Below are positions 34,282 to 43,151 of a stretch of 64,000 nucleotides of DNA, piece by piece (within the stretch, counting starts at the first letter, position 1; the number at the start of each line of letters is the position of its first letter). The DNA comes from JAILZP01 sp037444185 (GTDB taxonomy: Bacteria; Bacillota; Desulfotomaculia; Desulfotomaculales; Desulfocucumaceae). The notes under the pieces are model-generated. The model searched no databases. It saw nothing but the letters and a program-made list of their open reading frames with translations, and was not told the origin of the DNA. The stretch lies in contig JBBIMW010000002.1 of NCBI GenBank assembly GCA_037444185.1, positions 59,830 to 123,829 on the forward strand, written 5' to 3'. The translations under genes were made by a program, and so were the position numbers.

Positions 34282-35154
34282 CTAAATCTCCAGCCAAGAA
34301 TGGGAATATAACACCCTTCCCATTAAAACATTGACCGTTTTTACCAGGGCGGCCTCGTGGGGGGGCAAATCCGCCGGATTGATTTCCTCGTCCATGGCCC
34401 GGTAGATTAAATCCACATCCGCCTGTTTTTCTCCCCGCATCAGTGCCACCATCTCGCTGTCGAAGCTGTCCACAATGGCCGAATACAAGCCGTGCCTTTG
34501 CAGTATCACCAGTTCTATACGGTTCAATATGCCTCTCAAATGGTGGGGCGCCCCGTTGGACATATTGGACAGCCCCAGGGTTGACTTGGCTCCCGGGGCA
34601 ATATCCGGCAGCATGTCCATGAACTCCATCAGCTCAACCACCTGGGGCTGATCCACCCCTATGGGCATCATAATGGGATCCACCCAGATGTTTTCGTTGT
34701 CAATTCCAATCTCATTGGCGTAGGCAATGGTCTCCATAATGGCCTCGGCCCTTGATGCCGCATCGGAAGGGATGCCCTTGTCGGTCAATACAGATATTAT
34801 GACATCACAGTTGTACTTTGCGGCCAGGGGAAGCATATCCCTTTTACTGTCTTCCCGGCCGGAGGCGGAATTAATTAGGGGCCTTTTTTTGCAGACCGCA
34901 AGACCCGCTTCCATCGCCACGGGGTTCAAGGTATCCAGTGACAGCGGCGAATCCACAACTTCCTGCACAGTTTCCACCAGCCAGCGCATAACGTCAGGAT
35001 CCTTTCTTGCCGGCCCGACATTTAAATCAATATAGTCCGCTCCCGCCTCGGCCTGTTTTTTGGCCAAGTCCTGCAGGGGAAGGGGATTGCGCTGCTTAAT
35101 GGCCTCGGACACCTCATTGGACAGAATATGAATATTCTCTCCAATTAAAATCAT
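34282..35154 (-). CDS. acsE: Methyl-THF:corrinoid protein methyltransferase (copy 2)
   Basis: 290 residues from ATG 35154 (GAGGGGG upstream); the frame continues to 35190 without support. It starts M-I-L-I-G-E-N-I-H-I and keeps D-L-N-V-G-P-A, S-L-D-T-L-N-P and G-L-S-N-M-S-N-G. It is a pterin-dependent methyltransferase of the AcsE/DHPS-like fold, but more diverged from acetogen AcsE than copy 1. Its position inside the cdhC set suggests it methylates AcsC2D2. It could prefer a different pterin; sequence alone does not say. Confidence 0.86.
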   Translation of the reverse strand: MILIGENIHILSNEVSEAIKQRNPLPLQDLAKKQAEAGADYIDLNVGPARKDPDVMRWLVETVQEVVDSPLSLDTLNPVAMEAGLAVCKKRPLINSASGREDSKRDMLPLAAKYNCDVIISVLTDKGIPSDAASRAEAIMETIAYANEIGIDNENIWVDPIMMPIGVDQPQVVELMEFMDMLPDIAPGAKSTLGLSNMSNGAPHHLRGILNRIELVILQRHGLYSAIVDSFDSEMVALMRGEKQADVDLIYRAMDEEINPADLPPHEAALVKTVNVLMGRVLYSHSWLEI

Positions 35155-35246
35155 ATTACTAACCCCCTCTGTATTTATAGCATCTTCCATTTAACGGCCG
35201 CGGCCGGTGTCCGCCATTTGCGGCGCCGCGCCACGGTATCCCCGGT

Positions 35247-35291
35247 GTATCCGGCACCCATCCGCCCTATGGCCCGATGGGTGCCGGATAC
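35247..35291. other. Perfect 16-bp hairpin between acsC2 and acsE2
   Basis: gtatccggcacccatc (35247-35262) and its exact complement (35276-35291) flank a 13-base loop. There is no T-run on the minus strand, so it is not a standard terminator. It could be an mRNA processing or stability element that sets different levels for acsC2 and acsE2/acsD2. Confidence 0.65.
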
Positions 35292-35319
35292 GTTGTTCAT
35301 TTAACCCGTCCCGGGGCGC

Positions 35320-36693
35320 TTATGCCGTCTCGGCCTTCCATTTGCTGGTCAGCTTGGTCATAAAGGCGGGCACCTCTTCTGCGTACTTGGGACCAACTAT
35401 AATCTCCCAGCCGGGCAGCTCATCCTCTATTTCGCCCTTGAGCCTGGCCGCCAGACCTGGAATGATCAGCCTCTTTTTCTTCAGCGTGTTTTCCAGACCG
35501 CTTTTCTTGATGAAGGGGCCGATGGTTTCACCGACGAATTTGCCCGTTGACCAGGCCGCCAGAATACACAGTCCGTCTGCCCCCTTTACGCCGACGTAGC
35601 CGGGAACTTTGCTGGACTCCACGCCGTTGGCCACCGCGAAATAGGTCAGGGCGAAGTTGGTGGTAAGGAACACCGGGGACTCTTCCGTCGGCCCGCCGAT
35701 TTCATAAACCTTCTCCTCCACAGCCAGCGGCACCCGCGGATCTGTGTAGATGTTGAGCCGGTGCACCAGAAGGGGGAACAGCGTCTCTTTGTGCAGGTCA
35801 TTGAGCACTATAATGGACGCATATTTGACTACCAGGGCGGAAGCCGTCAGCGCCTCCTCCATGGCGTCCTCCGCCTGGAGGGGCAGCAGGGAAATAATCG
35901 GATATCCCAGGGGCCTGTAGCTGTGGGTGAGGGCAGCCCGCCTGGCCAAAGTGTAATCCCTAATCGCCTCTTGCATATCCCGGGGTGATGAGTCTATAAC
36001 AACCTCTGTAATGCCGGCGGCTTTCAGTTGGGCGGTCAGCAGTCCGACTTCTTCCAGACCCCGGCCCCTCACCGCCACAGGCACCGCCTTTTCCTTCAGA
36101 GCCGGCAGTGCATCCCCTATATTATCCTTGGTTATGGGATACAGCAGCGGCTTCTGATCGGCGGCCAGATCCCTGGCGGCCATAAGCACCTCCAGGTTTT
36201 CACTCATCAGTATCATGGGAAGATTTTCCCGGGCCGCCCTGGATACCAGGGACAGGTATCTGTCTCTGTCGCCGCCCTCGAATTTGACGGCAATCATGTC
36301 CGCCCTGAGTTTGATGGCAACCCATTCAAACTGTAATTCTTTTATTTTTTTCAATTTTGCTTCCACAGTCTGGTCGTCGTCTTTGTCGGTTATCAGCACG
36401 GCAAAACCGGGGGGGCGGAAAAATGTCTTTTCATGACGATAGATTACTTCCTCCTCCCCTATGACCAAAGCCCCTTCACCTGTGCCGACGGTCACCAGCC
36501 TTATGGGCGGCGTAATGGCGTCTATAACCCACTCTTTCACTTCCGGCTCAATTTCCGGACATTTATCCGGGGACACCCCACCGGCCAGCAGTTTCATGGC
36601 AAAGGCCAGACAAGTGGGTAAACCGCACTTTTTACAGTTTTTCTTGCCTCCCCCGGGTAGTTTTTTCTGTATATCGGATGCTTTTACAGGCAT
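35320..36693 (-). CDS. acsC: Corrinoid iron-sulfur protein large subunit (copy 2)
   Basis: The 457-residue protein has the N-terminal [4Fe-4S] motif C-K-K-C-G-L-P-T-C-L-A-F-A with a fourth Cys in D-K-C-P-E, then a TIM barrel and a C-terminal cobamide domain. GGGAGGAG lies upstream of the ATG. It follows cdhC by 17 bases, so CdhC and AcsC2 are probably made together, as cdhC and cdhE often are in archaeal gene sets. Confidence 0.93.
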   Translation of the reverse strand: MPVKASDIQKKLPGGGKKNCKKCGLPTCLAFAMKLLAGGVSPDKCPEIEPEVKEWVIDAITPPIRLVTVGTGEGALVIGEEEVIYRHEKTFFRPPGFAVLITDKDDDQTVEAKLKKIKELQFEWVAIKLRADMIAVKFEGGDRDRYLSLVSRAARENLPMILMSENLEVLMAARDLAADQKPLLYPITKDNIGDALPALKEKAVPVAVRGRGLEEVGLLTAQLKAAGITEVVIDSSPRDMQEAIRDYTLARRAALTHSYRPLGYPIISLLPLQAEDAMEEALTASALVVKYASIIVLNDLHKETLFPLLVHRLNIYTDPRVPLAVEEKVYEIGGPTEESPVFLTTNFALTYFAVANGVESSKVPGYVGVKGADGLCILAAWSTGKFVGETIGPFIKKSGLENTLKKKRLIIPGLAARLKGEIEDELPGWEIIVGPKYAEEVPAFMTKLTSKWKAETA

Positions 36694-36710
36694 TATTAAA
36701 CTCCTCCCGT

Positions 36711-37910
36711 TCAGCCCACCATAAGAGGATGCTCCACTTTCTGGAGAAACTCAACCAGTTCGTCTACATTCTTTACATCCTCTTCGGTGGCGATTTTGCC
36801 GTACAAGTCCTCGGGAATGGCGTCCTTGACCTCTTCCTTGATGGCTTTGGGCAGCCATACCACCCTTTGCCAGCCTCCGTCGCTGATTATAAATTTTGGC
36901 GACTTCAGGTAGGATACGGCCATCCCCAGAAAGCCCTCCTGCTGCCGGCCGCCGCTGGCTTCCCCGGCCATATTGGAAAAGCGGTTGCCCATTACGGTGT
37001 CCCCGACAAAGTCCCGGTGAACGATTCCGAAACCATCCACCTCGGGTATATAAAAACAGATGGACTGGAAGCATCCGCAGGCGGTATGAGGATTTTCCAG
37101 GGCGCTGTGCAGGTAGTATACCGAGTTCCGGCCCAGGGACCTTTGTGCCACCACATCGTTGACTCCGCTATAGACATGCTTTTCCGGATCCAGCATCTCG
37201 CCTTTCTCTACAGCGAATATGCCTCCCTCCGGATCGATCTTGTAGGCGGCCCTCCCGTCCAGCCAGCTGATGGCGCCGCACAATGACATCCTCTCAGGGG
37301 TGATGATGCATACATGGGTGGGGGCAAAGCTCTGACAAAGGACGCAGCCGTAAAATTCCTCCACTTCTTCCTCGGTCATGCCTTTCAGCCTGTCATCCCT
37401 GCCTTGGTAAATGGGTCTGGCGTTCAGTACCTTTTCTTTCACCAGTTCCGGATCAGTTATAAATGTAACCTGCATCTTTTCAATGATGGGCAGTTCGTTG
37501 GAAAAAAGCATAATCAGTATTTGACCGACTTCATTCAGGGAGTTCAGGCCTTTTTGGACGGCTTCCTTGTGGATCCTGAGCCAGATATGATCCCTCTGGG
37601 CCATATGCCAGAAACCTTCGATATAGTTGCTGTAAACGTGAATGCGGCGTTCGAAAACCGGCTCCATGTCCTTTTCCAGTTCCTCTCCGGACACCTCCAC
37701 GCTGATGAATAGCGGGTAAGTCTTCCCCTGCTCCATATCCATAATGTCCGGGCCGATTATCTCCACCTTCTCGTGTTCCACTTCATCCGCCGGCTTGATG
37801 GTAACCAGCTCGGCCTTGTACTCGCACTGGGGCCCGCCGAATTCCACATAATAATCGGCTTTCCTGATAGCTTCTCCTTCATACTGGGGCCCTACATCTA
37901 CAGAAAACAT
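36711..37910 (-). CDS. cdhC: Acetyl-CoA synthase, archaeal CdhC-type
   Basis: 399 residues corresponding to domains 2 and 3 of ACS. It begins near the point where archaeal CdhC begins (P-x-Y-E-G-E-A-I-R-K) and has no N-terminal CODH-contact domain. A stop codon 9 codons upstream of the ATG shows it is not a truncated long form. The A-cluster is intact: C189, C192, C201, C211 for the [4Fe-4S] and C278-G279-C280 for distal nickel. It should be the working acetyl-CoA synthase of this locus. There is no clear ribosome site before the ATG; the 3' end of a cobalamin riboswitch occupies that position. Confidence 0.9.
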   Translation of the reverse strand: MFSVDVGPQYEGEAIRKADYYVEFGGPQCEYKAELVTIKPADEVEHEKVEIIGPDIMDMEQGKTYPLFISVEVSGEELEKDMEPVFERRIHVYSNYIEGFWHMAQRDHIWLRIHKEAVQKGLNSLNEVGQILIMLFSNELPIIEKMQVTFITDPELVKEKVLNARPIYQGRDDRLKGMTEEEVEEFYGCVLCQSFAPTHVCIITPERMSLCGAISWLDGRAAYKIDPEGGIFAVEKGEMLDPEKHVYSGVNDVVAQRSLGRNSVYYLHSALENPHTACGCFQSICFYIPEVDGFGIVHRDFVGDTVMGNRFSNMAGEASGGRQQEGFLGMAVSYLKSPKFIISDGGWQRVVWLPKAIKEEVKDAIPEDLYGKIATEEDVKNVDELVEFLQKVEHPLMVG

Positions 37911-37912
37911 GT

Positions 37913-38175
37913 TTATTCTGGCTTCCGAAAACTGAACAAATCAGATTCATCCAGCATTCTTTCCCGCCGACCAACGGGAGGCAGTGTCACAGCCCTTGCC
38001 CGCGGGGCCGCCGCACCACCGCCTGACTGCCGCGCCCGCCAAAAACGGGGCGCTGTCTGCAGCCTGGCCGCTGTTTGCGGCAACGGGCCGTCTTTTAGTG
38101 TGCATCTGCGCCGGCACTTTTACCTCCGCTGACAGTTGTCACCGTGCCACTGCCGGGAAACCAGGCCTGACACCT
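37913..38175 (-). promoter_or_regulatory. Cobalamin riboswitch upstream of cdhC
   Basis: The minus strand of this 335-base gap contains cobalamin-riboswitch landmarks in the right order. These are GGTG, then AAAAG (38096-38092) and GCCGCAAA, then GACACTGCC (37988-37980) followed by GGCGGGAAAG (37968-37959), and finally GGAAGCCAGAATAAAC ending against the cdhC ATG. The GACACTGCC...GGTGGGAAG pair is the well-known core of the E. coli btuB element. Because the element ends at the start codon, control of translation initiation is likely. Exact ends are approximate. Confidence 0.65.
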
Positions 38176-38245
38176 CCTGTTTTTTTATTTTTTATATCTG
38201 CCGTTGCTTACTCTGCTCACATTTTGTTCGATACGCGGCTTCTAT

Positions 38246-38938
38246 TCAGTTTTTTGCATTCAATGCCTCTTCCACCGCCTGTTTGGTCATCAGCCCCGCA
38301 TGACGCATCAGCGTGTCGCCGATTTCAGGATCCATGGTCATGGTGGCAGTGCATGGATGGGCGTGGCTCAGGAGCCCTGACTGCTCCACCGCATCCTTGA
38401 CCGGCACCCCCACCAGGTTTTTGGCCACGTACCTGGTATTTCCGCAGGGCGCATCCCGCAGAACCTTCACCTCACTTATTTTGTCTTTTGTCACATATAT
38501 TTCCACCTTCGGCCGACCGAAGTAGCGGGTGAACATCTGCACATGGGGGTTGGAGCTGTCATTTTCCGTTATCGAGCAAAAAACCAGCGGATGGAGCATT
38601 TCAATCCCTTTGGCGGCCAGCTTCTTTTTAATTTGCCTGGCCAGTCCCGAAGGGAGATGGGCTTTATTGTCAATGGGCGCGATAACCGCCCTGGCCCCGG
38701 TCATTTTAACCAGGTCCGGCGCCATTTCAGCCACCACCGGCTCCTCCTGCAGCATCAGCAGCAGGTCGGCGCCGGGCAACCCCGGAGGCAGCAAATCTTC
38801 CCACGAGTCATCCACCCCCAGCGATATTTTTGGAGGAAAAGCATGGTGGTGGATCTCCCACTCCTGAGGGCCGTAGTTTTTCAGCGCTTCGACGTACCGG
38901 CGGCCGTAATCGCCCTGGATTACCAGAAGAATCTTCAG
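38246..38938 (-). CDS. DUF166-family protein, downstream tandem copy
   Basis: 230 residues, very similar along its length to the next gene upstream. It begins K-I-L-L-V-I-Q-G-D-Y-G and has conserved Cys sites F-C-S-I-T, A-P-C-G-N-T-R-Y-V-A-K-N and H-A-H-P-C-T-A-T-M-T-M. No ATG, GTG or TTG stands at the start of the conserved region. GGAGGGGG is followed after about 9 bases by CTG (38938), aligned with the TTG start of the other copy, so a rare CTG start is likely; the first standard start (GTG 38815) would remove 41 conserved residues. Function is unknown; DUF166 is also found in methanogens. Confidence 0.75.
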   Translation of the reverse strand: MKILLVIQGDYGRRYVEALKNYGPQEWEIHHHAFPPKISLGVDDSWEDLLPPGLPGADLLLMLQEEPVVAEMAPDLVKMTGARAVIAPIDNKAHLPSGLARQIKKKLAAKGIEMLHPLVFCSITENDSSNPHVQMFTRYFGRPKVEIYVTKDKISEVKVLRDAPCGNTRYVAKNLVGVPVKDAVEQSGLLSHAHPCTATMTMDPEIGDTLMRHAGLMTKQAVEEALNAKN

Positions 38939-39010
38939 CCGTCTCAGCCCCCTCCCGTCCGCCGGTCATGTCGGCGGCCCGATAACAGATTTTTTACCAA
39001 GGCCCCCTAT

Positions 39011-39703
39011 TCAGTTTTTGCTTTTTAGGGCTTCCTCCACCGCCTGCTTGGTCATCAGTCCCGCATGATGCATCAATGTGTCGCCAATCTCGGGATCCAT
39101 AGTCATGGTGGCCGTGCAGGGATGGGCATGATGTAGAAGCCCGGACTGTTCCACTGCGTCCTTGACGGGTATCCCTGCCAGATTTTTGGCCACGTACCTG
39201 GTATTCCCGCAGGGCGCCTCCCGCAGAATCTTCACCTCACTCACCTTGTCTTTTTCCACGGTTATCTCCAGCTCCGGCCGGCCGAAGTAACGAACAAAGT
39301 CCTGTATATAGGGGTTTTGGCTGTCCTTTTCCGTGATGGAGCAAAAAACCAGCGGATGAATCATTTCAACTCCTTTGGCGGCCAGTTTCTTTTTAATTTG
39401 CCTGGCCAGCCCCGAAGGAAGATAGGCCTTGTTGTCGATGGGGGCTATAACCGCCCTGGCCCCGGTCATTTTAACCAGGTCCGGGGTCATTTCAGCCACC
39501 ACCGGCTCCTCCTGCAGCATCAGCAGCAGATCGCACTGGGGCAAATCAGGGGGCAATAAATCTTCCCAGGAATCATCCACTCCCAGCGATATTTTTGCGG
39601 GAAAAGCATGGTGGTGGATCTCCCATTCCGGCGGGCCGTAGTTTTTCAGCGTTTCGACATACTTGCGGCCGTAGTCACCCTGGATTACCAGAAGAATTCT
39701 CAA
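39011..39703 (-). CDS. DUF166-family protein, upstream tandem copy
   Basis: 230 residues beginning R-I-L-L-V-I-Q-G-D-Y-G-R-K-Y, with V-D-D-S-W-E-D-L-L-P, A-P-I-D-N-K and the Cys motifs A-P-C-G-N-T-R-Y-V-A-K-N and H-P-C-T-A-T-M-T. TTG 39703 is preferred because GGGGG lies 8 bases upstream; GTG 39712 abuts that site. It lies between the NuoG-like gene and its duplicate, inside the CODH/ACS block, and could be an assembly or electron-transfer accessory. That role rests on context only. Confidence 0.78.
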   Translation of the reverse strand: MRILLVIQGDYGRKYVETLKNYGPPEWEIHHHAFPAKISLGVDDSWEDLLPPDLPQCDLLLMLQEEPVVAEMTPDLVKMTGARAVIAPIDNKAYLPSGLARQIKKKLAAKGVEMIHPLVFCSITEKDSQNPYIQDFVRYFGRPELEITVEKDKVSEVKILREAPCGNTRYVAKNLAGIPVKDAVEQSGLLHHAHPCTATMTMDPEIGDTLMHHAGLMTKQAVEEALKSKN

Positions 39704-39728
39704 CTGTTTCACCCCCTTTTTTTGTCAG

Positions 39729-41138
39729 TCATGATGTTTGCAGAGGTTTACCCGGGGGTACCCGCCTAAAAGGCTGCCGCGCCGCTTTGGGCACAAGGCC
39801 GCCCACCGGACAGCGCTTCACGCACTCGCGGCAGGACTCACAGCCCAACTCCTCCATGTTTTTATCCTCTTTTGACAATACCACCCTATAATTGTTGACA
39901 CGCTTCAACTGAAGGGCATCCGCACCGTTGACCTGTTTGCAGGAGCGGACACATATACCGCATGCCACACAACGGGAGCGGTCAATAAGGAAGTAGGGAT
40001 TGCTCTCGTCGATTTCCATTAGAGGCGTTGGGCTGCCAATCATTTCCTGATAGACACCCACGAAATTGGCTACCTCCTGCAGTTTGCAGCGGCCGTTTTT
40101 GGAGCAATTCAAGCAGTCACCATTATGGTTGGCCAACACATTTTTCACCGCTGCCGCCTGTGCTTCCTCCACTTCCGGTGTGTTGGTGCGCACCACTGTT
40201 CCTGGCTTTGCAGGCGCAGTACACGCCGGCACCAGCTTGCCGTTGACCTCCACGGTGCAAACCCGGCAGCCGCCGGAACCTTTAAGCTCGGGGTGATAGC
40301 AAAGATATGGGATGTAAACACCTATTTTCATGGCTGCCTGTAAAACGGTGGAGCCTTCATTTATACTTACCGCCATGTCATCCATGATGATGGTTACTTC
40401 CTGGGCGACTGCGGCCTGGGGTGGCTGAGTCACTGCTTCCGGAGGGGCTTGCAGCTTCTCAGCGATTTTTGCGGGAATAACATCCTGATCCATCTGGCCA
40501 AGCCTCTTGGGCAGAAGGGCCCCCACCGGGCACCGGGCCACGCACTCTCCGCAGGACACGCAATTCGACTCCTGCAGCGGCTTGTCTCCAAGGGTGCTTA
40601 TTTTGGTGTCGCGGCCCCGGGAAGCGTAATCAATGGCGCTTATTTGCTGGATTTCCGCGCATGTCCTTACGCAGATGCCGCACAAAATGCAACGGTTATA
40701 GTTTCTTAATATCCACGGGTGGGTTTCATCGATGGGCTTGTGCAACTCAACAGGCCGCAGCTCTTTGCGCTGGACCGGGTCGATCCCTGCAAACCGGGCC
40801 ACTTCCTGCAGTTTGCAGTTGAGGTTTTTATCGCAGGCAAGACAGTCCGAATCATGCTCGGCAATGATAATCCCCACAACTGTGCGGCGATACCTGTCCA
40901 GGGCCGGACTCCTGGTTTTGACCACCATTCCTTCGGCAATGGGGGTTCTACAGGAAACAACCATTTTTCCATTCGCCTCCACCATGCATACCCGGCAAAA
41001 GCCGGTGGGCTTTAAGTCGGGATGATGGCAGAGATAGGGTATATAAATGCCATTATCGGAGGCCGCTTCCAAAATGGTTTTTCCCTTTTTGGCGGAAGTT
41101 ATGGCCAGACCATCTATGGTAAGATTAACCGCTTCCAT
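39729..41138 (-). CDS. Double NuoG-N-terminal-type ferredoxin subunit
   Basis: 469 residues made of two copies of one module (about 1-220 and 243-469). Each module has a [2Fe-2S] site (I-P-Y-L-C-H-H-P...F-C-R-V-C and I-P-Y-L-C-Y-H-P...G-C-R-V-C) and a His/Cys3 [4Fe-4S] site (H-D-S-D-C-L-A-C and H-N-G-D-C-L-N-C). Two ferredoxin-type clusters end each module (C-I-L-C-G-I-C-V-R-T-C...C-V-S-C-G-E-C and C-V-A-C-G-I-C-V-R-S-C...C-E-S-C-R-E-C). NuoG, HydA and FdhA proteins have this module once before a catalytic domain; here there is no catalytic domain. It probably wires the NuoEF-like pair upstream to CODH or a ferredoxin pool. Confidence 0.85.
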   Translation of the reverse strand: MEAVNLTIDGLAITSAKKGKTILEAASDNGIYIPYLCHHPDLKPTGFCRVCMVEANGKMVVSCRTPIAEGMVVKTRSPALDRYRRTVVGIIIAEHDSDCLACDKNLNCKLQEVARFAGIDPVQRKELRPVELHKPIDETHPWILRNYNRCILCGICVRTCAEIQQISAIDYASRGRDTKISTLGDKPLQESNCVSCGECVARCPVGALLPKRLGQMDQDVIPAKIAEKLQAPPEAVTQPPQAAVAQEVTIIMDDMAVSINEGSTVLQAAMKIGVYIPYLCYHPELKGSGGCRVCTVEVNGKLVPACTAPAKPGTVVRTNTPEVEEAQAAAVKNVLANHNGDCLNCSKNGRCKLQEVANFVGVYQEMIGSPTPLMEIDESNPYFLIDRSRCVACGICVRSCKQVNGADALQLKRVNNYRVVLSKEDKNMEELGCESCRECVKRCPVGGLVPKAARQPFRRVPPGKPLQTS

Positions 41139-41164
41139 TTCCTCTCCTCCTTCCTTTGCGTACG

Positions 41165-43114
41165 TTAACGGCTTCCCGGTCTGCCCCGCTCTAGGACATT
41201 AAGCCTTTCCTGCCCGGTAACCCGTATTATAGCGCGGTATTTGTCAGGACAAGCGTCAATGCACACCCCGCACTTGATGCATTTATCCTGAATGATTTCC
41301 GGAGTCTTTCTCCACCCGCCCACTATTGCCTCGGTGGGGCAGGCGTCCATGCAAAGGCCGCAGGGATCGCAGCACCTGTCAGGATCGATCCAATAGGCGA
41401 TAAATTCTTTGCAATAAAGGGCCGGACAGCTCTTCTCGTGTATATGGGCCTCATATTCGGATTTGAAATAGCGCAGTGTGCTCAGAACCGGGTTGGGGGC
41501 GGTTTGCCCCAGACCGCAGATGGATCCGGCCACCACGGACAATCCTATGTTTTCCAGCAGGGCCAGGTCCGTTGGCTTGCCCCGTCCCTGGGTGATGTCC
41601 TCCAGTATTTTGAGCATCTGGTGGGTTCCTGCGCGGCAGGGCGCACACTGGCCGCACGATTCATTGACTGTGAACTCCAGGAAGTATCTGGCCACATCCA
41701 CCATGCAGGTGCTTTTGTCCATAACCACCATGCCCCCGGAACCCATCATGGCCCCGGCGCTGATCAGTGAGTCGAAATCCACCGGCATGTCCAGCATTTC
41801 AACCGGCAGGCATCCCCCCGACGGGCCGCCGGTCTGCACCGCCTTGAACTCCTCTCCGGTGGAAATGCCTCCGCCGATGTCGAAAATAATTTCCCTCAGG
41901 CTTATTCCCATCGGCACTTCAATTAGTCCACTATTTACAATTTTACCGGTCAGGGCAAAAACCGCCGTCCCGGAGTTGTTCTTGGTTCCCATGGAAGCGA
42001 ACCAGTCCGGTCCTTTGGTGATAATTTCAGGAATATAGGAGAATGTCTTCACATTGTTCAGCAGGGTGGGCTTGCCCCCAATGCCCTCTTCGGTGGTGCG
42101 GGGCCTGGGCAGTACCTTGGGCATGCCCCGGTTGCCCTCGATGGATTTTACCAGGGCTGTGGACTCGCCGCAAACAAAAGCGCCGGCTCCTTGAAAAATT
42201 TCTATTTCAAAACTGAAGTCGGTGCCCATTATATTCCGGCCCAGCACATTATACTGTTTGGCCTGGGCGATGGCTATCTTCAGCCGGTCAACCGCCAGCG
42301 GGTACTCCGCCCGCACATAAATGTACCCGTGGCTGGCGCCGATGGCATAGGCGGCGATGGTCATTCCCTCCAGTACGGAGTGGGGATCCCCTTCCAGAAC
42401 GGAACGGTCCATAAAAGCACCGGGGTCCCCCTCGTCACCATTGCAAACCACATATTTGGGCTCGCCGGCGGCCTTGCGGGCGGAAGCCCATTTTCTCCCG
42501 GCGGGGAATCCGGCGCCGCCCCTGCCACGGATTCCCGAACGGGTGACCATGTCGATTATTTGTTCCGGAGTGTGCTGTGAAAGCGCATTTGCCAGCGCCT
42601 GGTAGCCCCCGATGGCGATATACTCCCGGATGTCTTCGGGGTTTATATGGCCGCAGCGGGACAGTACTATTCTCTGCTGTTTCTTGTAAAAGGGTATTTC
42701 CTCTTCGGTCAGGCATTTGCTGCCGTCCGGATTCTTGTAAAGGAGCCGTTCCACCACCGCGTCCTGCTCCAGTGAAGCGGCAATGATTTCAGCCACATCG
42801 CCAACCTTCACCAGGGTATAGAAAACGCCCTTCGGCTCGAACCGCACCAGCGGCCCCATTTGGCAGAATCCGTGGCAGCCGCTGATGGCAACGCCGGCCT
42901 CTGTCTCCCCGCCCTCAAAAACAAGCTCCACATCGGCTGTGTGACCCTTCTCCGTCAGCAGCCGCACAAATTCATTGTAAACATCCAAAGCGCCCCCGAG
43001 AACGCAGCCGGTGCCCGCACAGATCAGAAATCTGGACTTTTGCCGGGCAAAGGCTGTTTCACATGTCTTTTTAATCTCCGCCAAATGGCTTGGGGAGCTT
43101 ACCTGCATCATCAT
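41165..43114 (-). CDS. NuoF/HydB-like NADH-binding flavoprotein subunit
   Basis: 649 residues. It has an N-terminal thioredoxin-like [2Fe-2S] domain (C-A-G-T-G-C...G-C-H-G-F-C-Q) and a NuoF core with NADH/FMN loop G-R-G-G-A-G-F-P-A-G-R-K-W. The N3-cluster site E-S-C-G-Q-C-A-P-C-R-A-G-T follows. Two [4Fe-4S] motifs end it (C-D-P-C-G-L-C-M-D-A-C-P and C-I-K-C-G-V-C-I-D-A-C-P). This is the HydB/HymB form found in bifurcating hydrogenases and NAD-linked formate dehydrogenases. AAGGAGG lies 4-10 bases before three consecutive ATG codons. No hydrogenase or formate dehydrogenase gene is adjacent; the partners are CODH genes. Confidence 0.9.
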   Translation of the reverse strand: MMMQVSSPSHLAEIKKTCETAFARQKSRFLICAGTGCVLGGALDVYNEFVRLLTEKGHTADVELVFEGGETEAGVAISGCHGFCQMGPLVRFEPKGVFYTLVKVGDVAEIIAASLEQDAVVERLLYKNPDGSKCLTEEEIPFYKKQQRIVLSRCGHINPEDIREYIAIGGYQALANALSQHTPEQIIDMVTRSGIRGRGGAGFPAGRKWASARKAAGEPKYVVCNGDEGDPGAFMDRSVLEGDPHSVLEGMTIAAYAIGASHGYIYVRAEYPLAVDRLKIAIAQAKQYNVLGRNIMGTDFSFEIEIFQGAGAFVCGESTALVKSIEGNRGMPKVLPRPRTTEEGIGGKPTLLNNVKTFSYIPEIITKGPDWFASMGTKNNSGTAVFALTGKIVNSGLIEVPMGISLREIIFDIGGGISTGEEFKAVQTGGPSGGCLPVEMLDMPVDFDSLISAGAMMGSGGMVVMDKSTCMVDVARYFLEFTVNESCGQCAPCRAGTHQMLKILEDITQGRGKPTDLALLENIGLSVVAGSICGLGQTAPNPVLSTLRYFKSEYEAHIHEKSCPALYCKEFIAYWIDPDRCCDPCGLCMDACPTEAIVGGWRKTPEIIQDKCIKCGVCIDACPDKYRAIIRVTGQERLNVLERGRPGSR

Positions 43115-43151
43115 CTAACCTCCTTATGCCGCCCTTGGCCGGGATACCCTC

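Noticed and set aside
36711..37910. The short AcsB-like gene as an N-terminally truncated pseudogene
   Set aside because: Its N-terminus aligns with the normal start of archaeal CdhC, the A-cluster ligands are all present, and a riboswitch directly precedes the ATG, so it is a complete CdhC-type gene.
38941..39010. A terminator between the two DUF166 genes
   Set aside because: CCGCCG/CGGCGG can pair but no T-run follows on the minus strand, and the ribosome site of the next gene comes directly after it.
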